From Hyalella azteca (taxonomy: Eukaryota > Arthropoda > Malacostraca > Amphipoda > Hyalellidae), in NCBI RefSeq assembly GCF_000764305.2, contig NW_025946635.1, positions 242,744-306,743 on the forward strand: DNA of 64,000 nt, given 5' to 3'. The notes beneath the pieces were generated by a model that saw only the letters and a list, made by a program, of their open reading frames with translations, was not told where the DNA came from and made no database searches. A program made the translations under genes and the position numbers. The number at the start of each line of letters is the position of its first letter. Within the stretch, counting starts at the first letter, position 1. Shown one piece after another: positions 41,094-53,300 of the stretch.

Positions 41094-41330
41094 ATGCCGC
41101 AAGAAGTTCAAATTCCAACCGAGAACTTGGATATTCCCTGGGCTCTTGTGACATCGTTCACTAGGTTCACGTCGGCGCATGGTTACCGGCACTCGAATAG
41201 AGTGTGGCATTTCAGCCGCAAAATGTCCTGCGCTTTGATCGTGCTTGCGGTGGCTTTTTCGGTCATTGGCCTCTTTCTCGGCTTCACTCAGATTCGGAAT
41301 ATGATGCATCCGACGTACTACGATAGTGAT
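41094..41330 (+). CDS. DEG/ENaC exon 1: cytoplasmic N-terminus and TM1
   Basis: Starts MPQEVQIPTENLDIPWALVT. Residues 21-30 (SFTRFTSAHG) hold the family's His-Gly gating motif ('F...t..HG'), at residues 29-30. Residues about 46-65 (CALIVLAVAFSVIGLFLGF) form TM1. The exon ends GAT before GTGAGT, phase 0. The ATG directly follows TTACAG, so it could also be an internal exon preceded by a 5' coding exon; the N-terminus as given is short but within range for the family. Confidence 0.88.
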
Positions 41331-44300
41331 GTGAGTTTAAGTGGTAATCTTAATATGATAAATGACTGAATTCGGTAGCCGAAGTGAGGTAAGTCAAAGC
41401 TAAAAATTCTATCTTCTATCTGGAAGTTGTGAGTGGTAAGGAAGTAATATCTGAGTTGATATCTGAGCTCCTATGTTGGGTTTTGTCGCTTCATTTATTA
41501 TAGTAGTTTTTTTATAGTATTTAAAAAACGCACGAACACTTCGTTCATCAAAGATGATGAGAAATGAAAAATATTACCTGAAAAAATATGAAATCGTTCA
41601 ACTTATTTTCCAACTTTTTCAACTAATTTTCAACTTCAATTTTTTCAACTTCTACTTATTTTTTATTTAGACAAAAAATCTGTAGCTTGATGCTTAATTT
41701 ATGAATCACAATCGCACGTGTAAGAATTTAATCCATAATGCTAGCTGAAGTAGAATTGTTTTATTTTTGAAGATGTATGGATCACACAAAAAATGCTCGC
41801 CACTTAATTAGTTATCTTCCAGGTGAGAGTAATCAAAGATTCAAGGAACGGTCTCTACTTACCACGCTTCATGATCAGCAACGCGGGCTTCTTCAACTAC
41901 AGCGCTCTAGAAGGTCAGTAAATAGATTATATTTTAAACCCTCCAAAAAACAATAAAAATAAAGAATTCAAAAAAACAAAATCCAAGAAAAAAAAAGGAA
42001 AAAAACCGGGCCAACTAACGCAAAACGCCAATTCAACAAAAAAGAAAAAAAAAAAAAAAGCCCCCGAAAATAAAAACCCAAAAGTAAACCCCAAGAAGTT
42101 AAATCCCCTTTAAGGAAAAAAAAAACAAGAACAAGGAAACATTAAAAAACAAGGTCCTTAATCAAAGAACGTGCAAAAAGTTGTGACAATTCCGCAGAAT
42201 TCAACGTCTCCCTGTACGAAGCCTCGCTAGTTTCAACGGTGATGCTTGGCAAGGTCGCCTTCACTGACACTCTGCTGAATAATGTCGAAGCTGCCAACCG
42301 TGACTATCACGAGCTCCTCAAGCGCCTCAACACCACGGCTAGAAACATTTGGTGGAAGCTCGCATACAAGTAAATCTTTTAAATCATAAATTTTAAGGCA
42401 CTCAGAGATTGGTAATGTTTTGTTCTGGAATTTCATTGTAATTAATCTGCTGTAAATATGGTCATATTTCATGATTGCGTGATTTTGGAAGCAGTCTGTA
42501 TTTCTCAAGTTTGCAGCAAGATTTTTAGGACACAAAGGCAAAATATTTGCCTTAGGGTAAAGTTATAGGTAGCTAACTCGTCGAGTACGAGAGCAAAATA
42601 ATGAGTCTAAATATTAAAGGCAATTAAAAAAATTAACGCACTCAATTGCTATTTTGAGTGCAGATGTGAGGACCTTATCATAGACTGCGTGTTTGAACAC
42701 GAGTTCTATACGGGCCATGAGTGCTGCGGGAAACACTTCTCTACTGTGCTCGGTACATTGGGGTAAGTTCTTTAACATGTTTCTCGGAACATTGGAATGA
42801 GTTCAGGGATATATTTATCGGGAACATTAGGGCACGTTCATTGACATATTTTCTGAACGTTGCGATAAGCTTATTGACGTTTATGTCGGAACATTAACAT
42901 GAGTTCAATGACATGTTTAACAGAAGCTTAGGGTGAGTTAACGGAGATGTTAATTGGGATTTAAGATAAGTTCACAGATGTGATTATCGGATTTCAGGAC
43001 GAGTTAACTGAACTATTTATCGAAATTTATGGCAAGTTCTCGGCCGTATTCATTGGAATTTATGGCGAGTTTGTTGAACATAAAATAAAGAGATTAATCC
43101 ATGCAACAGCTCCAATCGATTACTGAATAAATTTATTCACTTTTTAGCGCATTTTCTCATTTATGGAAAAAATGCACTATTGTGATCGCCATGTCCGTCT
43201 GTCCGTGACTTCGCGTTTTCGTCGACGAGAAAATACGCTCTCTGTCACTCACTGCAGTGAGTGCTGAGTTATATTTTTTAATTCAATATCCACTTTGGAG
43301 AAAATTTTATCATGCCTTATTACGCGTCTTCCGGTAGAAAAGATAATTAAATGGTTTAGACTTTCTTTAAAATCGTTTTGTTTCACTTGCAGGCTAACCT
43401 TTGAGATATCGAGGAAGATTCTGCAGAACAGAGAGGCGGTGTCAGCTGGGATTGGCATGAACTTTCGAGTTCCTTTGCAACAGCTTTGTGAGTTTTCAAT
43501 ATTTTTATCCGTTGTTCACGGTTGGGGATCATTTAAATGTTTCAAAATCCCTGTGATTGGCGCAATTATTTATCAGGAGACCTCGCTGTTGCCCTATAAT
43601 CCATTTCTAAATTACTGAGAACAATTTTGGGTTTAGTTTAAGCGTATAAAGGTGTCACATTTTATATAAAGGTGTTATAAAGGTGTCAAATCTCGAAAAG
43701 ACTCACTTAGACCAAATATCGAACTCCATTCAAAGTTAAATGTTCGTTTTACTAATCTATTTGATTATGCTATAGTTAACATCTTAAAGCTAGTGTTACG
43801 GCTGAAAATACACAGTTTGATGAATATATGAGCAGAAATAGTATTAAATAGCAAGTGGCTTAGTGAAAAATAAATTCAGCTTTAAATAAACAAAGATTAT
43901 ATAACAGCACGTGGCCTAGTGAAAAAAATTAGATTTAAATAATAAGTAAATAGTGTAACATAGCACGTACCTCGATGATAATGAATTCAACTTTACAATT
44001 AAATAAAATGTTATCTGCGGAGGTCCCATCATTGTTCCAATTACATGAAAGCTCACGCTAAAAAAGTAGCACTAATTTTGAAAGCAATTCTCATTTCAAT
44101 CCGGGAATTAAAGTATGTTTCTACAGTGTTTAGTTTTGATGAGCGTGAGCCCTTGAGAAGTTTTAAATATCTGAATCACAATCAATAAAAAGTTCGAAGA
44201 TACTTGGGTAACACGCGATGATTTTCCATCAAAAAGACCAGAGAATATTTAATTATAGCCAAAATTCGAGGTAGAATCCTTAATTTCTTGGGTATTTGTT

Positions 44301-47300
44301 GACATCCGCGTGAAAGTATTACGTGAAGTAAATTTCTGAGATCATAATATTGAAATTTTATAATTATATTATTTAAATTTTAAAATTATAATTTTTAAAT
44401 ATTAAAATTGCAATATTTAAATTTTAAAATTGTAATATTCACCAGCTAATCAATGGTACACACTTTTCCATCATCATGAAATTTTTCGCAAAGAAATGAA
44501 CTATCATTTAAAATATTTGAATTTAAGTTAAATTCAATAATAGAAGCACTACGCATTTAGGTCAGATGTCCACTGAAAAAAAAAACATTTCTTATTCACA
44601 TAGAGTAATCAAAGTAACGGCTTGGTCATTTACCTATAACCGGTTGTCTCATATTTCCACTTCAATTTTAGGTCTCAGTTAACTTCTGGGACTTACTTTT
44701 CCCATACGTGTTCCTGACTTTTCTTAACGATATCACAATTAAAATTCATCGTTTAAGATCTCAACGGACTGACATCCATGGAAAAAGTGCCTTATAAAAC
44801 GCTTTATTTGCTTTGTTGTCGCGCAACACAACAATTAGTTTTTTCGTATGTCCTCCTAATGAACATTCCCTTGACAAAGACACGACGGACCTTGATTGAG
44901 ACAATGCGCTAGTTCTTATGCATATATCGGAGAAAAAAAATGAGGCCGAGTAACTGAGGGAATTATAGTCTGCAAATAAAACCTCCTATCTAAGAACTAA
45001 GAACGACATTGAGACATGGACCCAGACGAAGTGCATTAACCTCAAAGTGCATACGAACCAATTTGAACAATATTAAGAACATTTGTGGAGAACGCGCTAC
45101 ACACGTGTCCTTGGATTGAGAGAAATGTATTTAAATTTGTCAGAATGATTAGTGTAATTCTATAAATATATTTTTGAGCGTTTAAAAATCGAAGGTTATA
45201 TAGTGTCGGCAAGGTTATCATACTGTAGAAAAAGTTCTTGCAATGCAGTAACGTATATATATTTGTCAAAAGTGTGTTTTCGAATGTATTTGTATGTGCG
45301 TTAAAAGACTTGTGAAATGAGCGAATATTTAAATTTACACAGCGGCTATTCGAGCGCTTGTCCAGGATAATTTTCTTGCCATGATTTTACCTGAACCTGA
45401 AATTTTATTCATGCTTGTAGGACAGAAAGAGACAAGTAAATTCGAGTCGCAACGGGGTTATGGCGCAGGCAGTTCTATAATCCCAATATTCCAAGTCCCG
45501 CTCTCACAATGAAAATTATCGATGCTAAACGAAAGAAGAAACGTTCACTGCGCCAAGATTTTTAAATTTCCAGTATAAATAAATTTACTCTAAGACCCAA
45601 ATGACTTTGCAATTTTTTATACCCAAGTCAATAATAATAATAACTCAATAAATATAAGTTCAATGTCCTGGATGAAATGTATGTTTAAACGGGACTTTCT
45701 CATCCACATGAGCTCAATTATATATGGGTTTGGAATTATGCATGCTGAAATTAGCTTGATTATTGATCCCTGGCAGAGACGAATAAACTGCTGATTATAA
45801 ATAGACGATAACTGAAGAACATTTATCCTATTCTGGGTTCAAGCTTGGTATTTAAAACGTGAATTAATGTCACAATGCGTTTTCTATTAATAAATACCTG
45901 ATATCATTCAAATTCCGACATAAATAAAGCAATAAATGAATTATTATATGCCGAATAACATTACCTAGACTCGTACATATAATCAATTAAAAATGTTCCT
46001 AACATTCCACCCTGAATTTTCTACCGCACAACTTCTTTTCATAAAATTAAAGTATCATCGAAATTTCTTTCGTAACAAAATGAATCCTCTAAATCTCATT
46101 CGCTGAAATAAATTGAAAAATTGTATAAGAAGCAAAAAGCATAAAGCAAGATGCATGAATAATGCATGAAGGGATTCTAACTTGTATTCATTGTTCCCCT
46201 ATATTGCGAACGAAGGACACGGAAAATCGTTCACTTTCTTGAGCGGTTGTATTCCAGTTTTAGGAAACTAATAATATTTATTTTCGGCTTGAGACAAAGA
46301 AGATTGAGAATGCTAAAGAAAAACCCGAAAGCTTTTGGATCGAAATATTTCAGCAGCAGTTTGCAATTACTTTAGATCTCTCCTCAACTGATCTTCATAT
46401 TTTCGTACTAATATTTGGATAGTAAAAAAAATTAATGTTTGAAATCATTATTAATTAATAAAGGAAATTAATAATTCCAGCTCTTGACTGGGATTACATG
46501 AACAACCGAGCTACGGTGCTACACGGTGGACTGCGGATCCACATTCTGTCTGACGACAAAGGTTATGACTCAGAAGTGTCCTCTCTGGTGCCTGTGGCGT
46601 CTGGAGAGCGAACCATGGTGGCCGTTACTTACATCAAAGTGAGCCAATTCGATTTTAGTTCGTTTCAGTTATTTAAATTAAGACATATTTTGGAATTTAG
46701 GTTAATTTCACCTAATTTTAGGTTAAACAAACGCATATTATCGTGCATTAGTTTAGTCGAATTAACATAATTGATGAAAAAGTAATGATCCGCGAACAGT
46801 TTACTTTACTTTGAATTACATGTTTTATAAAATAAATGATTCTTTATCCCAGTTAGTAAGCCCAGGTATCTTGATTTATTATTGAATGGAATTAACAGTC
46901 TGAGATATTCAAGCAAAATATCCAGATACTTGATCGAACTATTTCATCGCTAGCATGACAACACGGGCCTGCATCAGAGCATCGTGCCGTGGTGGGACAG
47001 CTCGCTGTCGTGCACCCCCAGCCACGCGCCGTACGAAGAGCGCGCCGTCGTTGGTCAGAAAGGTCACCTACCCCTTCTGGAACGGTGAGAGACTAGACAA
47101 GGTACTTGGAAATTATCTATGGATAGTTAAAAATACCACAAGAAGCTCAGGAACTGTGTGCTGGTCACCTCCCCCTTCTGGTACGGTGAGAGACTAGACA
47201 AGGTACTTGGAAATTATCTATGGATAGGTAAAAATACCACAAGAAGCTCAGGAACTGCGTGCTGGTCACCTACCCCTTCTGGAACGGCGAGAGACTAGTT

Positions 47301-50300
47301 AGGGTACTTGGAAATTATCTATGGATAGTTAAAAATACCAGAAGAAGCTCAGGAACTGCGTGCTGAACACCTATCCCTTCTTGAATGGTGAGAGACTAAA
47401 CAAGGTACTTTGAAATTATCTTTTGATAGTAAAAAATACCACAAGAAGCTCAGGAACTGTGTGCTGGTCACCTACATTTTCTGGAACGGTGAGAGACCAG
47501 ACATGGTATTATTATTATTATTAATGTTATTCTACGAAGAATTTCTCGTGGCGTGTGGTTCAAATGAACTTGAGGGCACGTCACGCATAAGGTTAATAGC
47601 AAGCGAAAAACAAATAGACACAAGAAAGGATGGGAACGGATAAAATGACTAAGCAATAGATTCATAGGCTCTACGAAATAGTTCTGTTTTCAGGCGTCGA
47701 CGAAAGTCGACGAAACACCTGCAACGAAGGAGCCAATGTTACGGAAGTCAGCAGATTGTTCCAGGTTCTGGTGGAGGCGATCGTGAACGCTCTGTCACCG
47801 ACCGTAGAAAGGCGTGTAGATGGTATGACGAGATCCGCTGTTGACGCCGAACGCAATCGTCTCCTAGAAGGCAGATACGACACGCGCTGCAGACATTCCG
47901 TGAGAAAAGGAGGCGCCAGACCGGTAAGGCATCGGAACATCAGAACAGCGACCTTGAACTGCGTGCGATGCTGAATGCGTAGCCAGTGAAGATCGAGCAA
48001 TATCGTGGTGACATGGTCAAATATTTGCTCATTGCACCCAAATCGAGCAGCAGCGTTCATTACGGATTGCATTTTATTAAGTGCCATGGGTGGAAGTCCA
48101 TAAAGTGTGGCATTACCATAGTCCAATCTGGTCAGAACGAGTGCCACCACGAGGGCCTCGAGGACCGGCCTCGAACGACAGCGGCTGATGATAAGTACTC
48201 GTCGTAGAGCGCCAAAGCAAGCGGTGGTGACTTTGGCAATCTAATTGTTTATAGAAAGTTTCGAGTCATACAGAATACCCAGGTTATGAACTGCAGACGC
48301 AAGCATGACGAGCACGTTGCCAACGCGAATAGGGTTGGCCGGAAGTCGATGCTGGCGCCGAGTAGTAGCAAATCGAATAAAGTCAGTTTTGCTGCATATT
48401 GAGCTGGAGCTGGTTGGAGCGCATCCAGTCGGAGACGGCATCCATGCAGACAGACTTTCGATGCTGCAAAGCTACGGCGTCAGCCGGTGCACATAAGTCA
48501 TAAATTTGGGTATCGTCGGCGAACATATGCGGATTCAAAAAATGTGAATCGTTTATATGCACGCCGACAGTATGTAACAGGAAGAGGATCGGGCTGAGAA
48601 CTAATCCCTGTGGTACGCCGCAAGTGACCAACGATGGCGTAGAAGAAAAGTTCATTAGTCGAACGCATTGGGATCTATTGCTGAGATAGGACTCGAACCA
48701 CAGCAGCACTGTGCTGCGCAGGCCGGATGACACGTCAATTCGACGCAATATGGTGGCGTGTGCGACCGCGTGTCAAACTTGACCGACAGGTCGACTAAAG
48801 CTAGTGCCGCAATGTCGCCGCGGTCTTCTACTCGCAGAATGTCTGAAAGCACCTTCGGCACTGCAGCTTCCGTCGAGTGGAGATGACGGTATGCAGACTG
48901 GAGGCCAGGCATCAGACCGGACTGCTGAAGATGGCTGTTCAGCTGTCGGCCCACAACGCGTTCCAGGAGTTTCGACAAAATTGACAGGTTGGAGATGGGT
49001 CGATATGATTTATGATCGGAAGCGTGAAGGTCTGGTTATTTTAATATAGGCGTAATATAAGCTGATCTGAAGTTCATCGGAACAACACCATCAGTGAGGC
49101 AACGGTTGAACAGTTCGACCAGATAATGTGCTAGGGTTACAACATTACCCTTAAGTAACGAAGTCTGTAGCGGATCGCTGGCACATTGCTTGTTAGGCAG
49201 CGCGCGCACACAGCAATGACATCATCAGCTGCGACGCGAGTGAATTCTTGGAGCTACGCAGCCGAACGGGCACGGGGCAAATGCTGCCGGCGGAGCATCG
49301 GTCGACGACGCTCGCACGGCAGAAGTTTTGTTTTCAAAAACCGCATGGAATTCCTCCATGCTTACGTCGTCCGAAGCCTCTGTATGACCTCTTCCCATGA
49401 GTTTATCTAGCGAACGCCACAGCGCTCGAGGATCGCGCGTCGACTCTTGGGCGCCAAAATGACTCTCATTTAGAACGAAGAAGGTCGACATAACTGCGCC
49501 GCTCATCTCGCCAGGTGGATGCAACAGTATCGGCAGCAGCAGAATTGCCGCGTCATTTCGCTCGGTCGATAGCTCAGGAGCAGTCGAATTCCTCTCTTCG
49601 AGACTCAGCATTCATCGCCGAACCAGGGGTCGGAGACTCGTTGGGATACCCGAACTGTGCATGTACTGTAGGAATGAGGTCATCGAGTGCACAGGTCAGC
49701 TCAGTGATGTAGCCTTAGACGAGGTGGTTGACTGTTAGTGCCAAACATGAGTCAGGCCGACGTAGTCGGGACGACTGCAGCTTTTCCAGCTTTTCGCGTA
49801 AGACATCGCCATCGGACCGAGCCACGGACGACAGGTAACCGGTTTGTACGCTGGAACAGGGTGCACGCATGGCATCGTCCACTGAAGTAGTCGATGGTTG
49901 GATATTGCGATCTCGATGATGTCGCCTGGCAAACTTTGAGGGTCAGCACGCGTGATGACAACATCCAGCAGTGTGCCCATGCCGTGCGTCGCCAAGGTCA
50001 CGTGACAAACCATACCAAAAGTGGCCGGAAGGTCGTTCAGCTGACGAGTCAATGTGTCTTCGAAGCGATCCAGTTGAACGTTCAAATCGCCGGTGATAAG
50101 GACATGATCGGGGAAAGTCTGGTGAAGACATCGCTCAATTCGACGAAAACTTTACGCACCACTGCAACCGATCCACTACGATAGATGAATGACTGAAACG
50201 CCCGTAAACAAGGCACAGCTGACCCTAGCACATAGCAACTCAAAAGTGGTGGGTCGGACGCCGTTGCCAAGAACGGCAAGTTGCATGCCCCCACTCGACT

Positions 50301-53300
50301 ACTTTGAGTCCTTCAGCGCGAAGACGGTCGAGGCAAACCGAGCCAGCGTCGTGCCAGGTCTCGGTCAGGAAGACGACATCTAGTGAGTGCGAGCGACAAA
50401 TGTGAAGAAACTCGTCAACCTTGTTATTCAGCGAACGGAGGCAGCCGAACGATAACCGGCTAAACGGCTGCGCACAGTGGCGATCAACACGAACACTAAG
50501 CAGGTTTTGAGGATTACTTTTAAATTAGAAGATTTTGAAGGTACTTTGAAATTATCTATGGATAGTTAAAGATACCACCAGAAGCCCAGAAACTCTGTAC
50601 TTGTTGTCTATCCTTTGTGGAAAGGTGAAAAACTAAACTATTAAGTAATTACTAGGGAATTCATCGTTCAAATTCACGGATACATTGTAAATTTAACTTA
50701 GCACATTTTAAAAAGCTTAGGAACCACAAGCTTGTTACATACCCTTTCCGGAACTGTGAGAAACTTGGCTAGATACATGGATTTTTTTTTTGTAAATAGT
50801 AAACGCTCGTACTAATGCATGATGCTCCTGTATTTCACGCGTCATTTATATCTTTGAACAACATGACTATTCTGTATGAAGGAATTTTTGGCAGAGGGCG
50901 ATCGATTCTGTGACATCGATGATCTCGTCTACTTGATGAAGACCGACGTAAACACGTCGCAGGACTGCCAAGAGTACTGTAAGCTGAGTTAAAAAACGAT
51001 TTATATGTAAATGAGCACAGTGCAAACTATTACCATTTGCCGATTTTTATAGTATTGGTCGATACGATAGGCGTTAAGGTTGTCATACGTATATGAGAGG
51101 TGTTGGCAATATATGAAATAATCTTAGCCTTCTAAATACGCTTATATTAGCAATAACTATTATCACAATCTTTGATATTGATGTAATAATCATTATCATC
51201 ATTGTAAAATTAGAATCATAAGAATAAAAAATTTAAAGATATCAATGGATTACTAATAAAAACAATATTCAATGAAATATTAACAAAAATTGTAGAATGA
51301 ATTGAAATTAATAAGTTCATGAGCAAAATATAAAAACCTCAATTTAGGAAATAAATTAATAATTCATGATCTTAATAACAAAGACGGAACGATAAAAATG
51401 ACAATAGAGTAAGTATTTAAATGAAGGCAATATTATTATATACAATATAAAAGCAGGCAAGTAACAGACTTGATGATTCAACGGTAATTTATTTCTGTAG
51501 TGCGCATACTGTGAGTTGAATATAAAGAAGACTGTAATTTCAAAATCTTCGGATGCATAAATTATAGAATATAAATAAATTCTATGAAATGATGAATTGA
51601 TGCTTTTTAGCGCATTTTCTCATTTATGGAAAAAATGCACTATTGTGCTCGCCATGTCCGTCTGTCTGTCTGTCCGTCCGTCTGTCTGTCCGTCCGTCCA
51701 TGACCTCACGTTTTCGTCGACGAGAAAATGCGCTCTCTGTCACTCACTGCAGTGAGTACTGAGTTATATTTTTTTAATTATATTGCCGGCACAACAATAA
51801 AACAGAAACACTACATATTTTATTACTAAAAATCAGTAATTTGACTTGCCATCATTCCGACATGAATTTTCACGAACAATGCAAATAATTAATTTATTAT
51901 TTTTGTATTTTATTTATCTGATCCGTTTTGCAATGTTAAGAGATAGCATTATTTTTGTGTGTATTAATTTTACCGTGCCTATGAAACTGGATTTTTTAGC
52001 CCTGCTATTGTTGGTAATCAATGAACAAATTAAATCGATTTATTTTTATTAAATGAATAAATTTCAGTCTTCAACGAATGCGGTGCCGCTTGCGAAGAGA
52101 CAGTCTACACGTTCTCTTCCCTGACCTCGCCGCTGCAAAAGGATTTGAATCGCGACGGGTGAATTTTACTAGCAATTGTCGTCAATATTAAAGCTTAATT
52201 CAAGTTGTGTTGGAGTGTTTAATATAGTATACCAATAGCACTACTAAAAATTTAGTATTATACTATATTCAGTAGTATTTGATGTATAGCTCAATGAATC
52301 AAATGTCAAACTGAGTATACGAAATTTGTTTATATGAGATAATTATGTCAACCTATTGGGGGAGAACGTCTCGTTTCTCAATTAATTTTAATAACGGTAC
52401 GCTGGCGTCCATAAGCAAATGCTCTCATCATTACTCGTGATCCACAGGTTATTATTCGTTATTTCCATCGGGAAATTAAAATATTATAAAGAAATTATCA
52501 TAAATGTATGAATATTATGTAAGAAATAAACAAAATATTACATCATATGAAAACCATTATCTAATTTAAAATGTATAAATTATAGCAATAGCACGAAAGG
52601 TTATTTGTTCAAGAATTAGGTATGTGAATTTATATTCTCATTAGACTCATTAGATACAGAAAGTGACCAGGCAAAACAATAGTTTGCGAAAAAAAAATAA
52701 GTTCGCTCAAAAATGTTCGCTTTCACAATTAATTTCATTCTGAGCTCTAAGTTAGGAAATTTTCACTGAACTCTCGTGAATCTATCTCGACGTCCAATTT
52801 TTTTGTGTATATTCATGTACTGTGACAAGTTCAGATTTCATATACTGTGCACTGGATGTTTCGAATAAAAAACATTTGCTGAAAGACACTGAAATTTAAT
52901 TGATTTTCACTCTAATTAATGTAATGAAGAATTCATAGCGAATACTATAAATCTACGAACTTTATTATACAATATCTGAGATAACTTTTAGAAATTACAA
53001 CAAACCATGATAAGAAAATTGATACAAGCAGCCACAACCATGCCAACTAAATCAAATATTAGCACGTGAATAACTTTAAAGAACACGAAATGATTTTTTC
53101 TTATATATTATTTTCTTCTGTAACTATGGTAATTCAACTCTTGTTTCAGCTGGTACGTGCAGGGCGCGTTCTCGATGTTCTACACGGAGCTCAGCTACAC
53201 GCTCTTCACGCAGTCCAGGGCTGACTTTTTGATCTTGCTTAGTGGGTGTTGCGAATTTATATATTCTTTGGAATTCTTCTAATATTCTATTTAATAGAAT

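Larger units (their letters stand above)
47509..50539 (-). mobile_element. L2/CR1-type LINE inserted in intron 7, inactive
   Basis: Read on the minus strand: endonuclease domain at about 50.5-49.7 kb (KVDEFLHICRSHSLDVVFLT followed by ETWHD), linker, reverse transcriptase at 48.98-48.38 kb with ALVDLSVKFDT, CGVPQGLVLSPILF and the catalytic FADDTQ, and a C-terminal part at 48.15-47.67 kb (TRLDYGNATLYGLPPMALNK ... AFTIASTRTWNNLL) typical of L2-like LINEs. The frame is broken by several shifts. The 3' tail is (ATT)n, and GGTA flanks both sides (47505-47508 and 50540-50543), a probable 4-bp target duplication. GC content is far above its surroundings. Orientation is opposite to the channel gene. 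Confidence 0.92.

Noticed and set aside
46955..47197. 80-codon plus-strand frame starting MTTRACIRASCRGGT
   Set aside because: It reads exon 7 in the wrong frame at first and only reaches the right frame after the 54-nt loss.
47756..50383. Plus-strand frames within the intron-7 LINE
   Set aside because: GC-rich shadows of the minus-strand endonuclease and reverse transcriptase.
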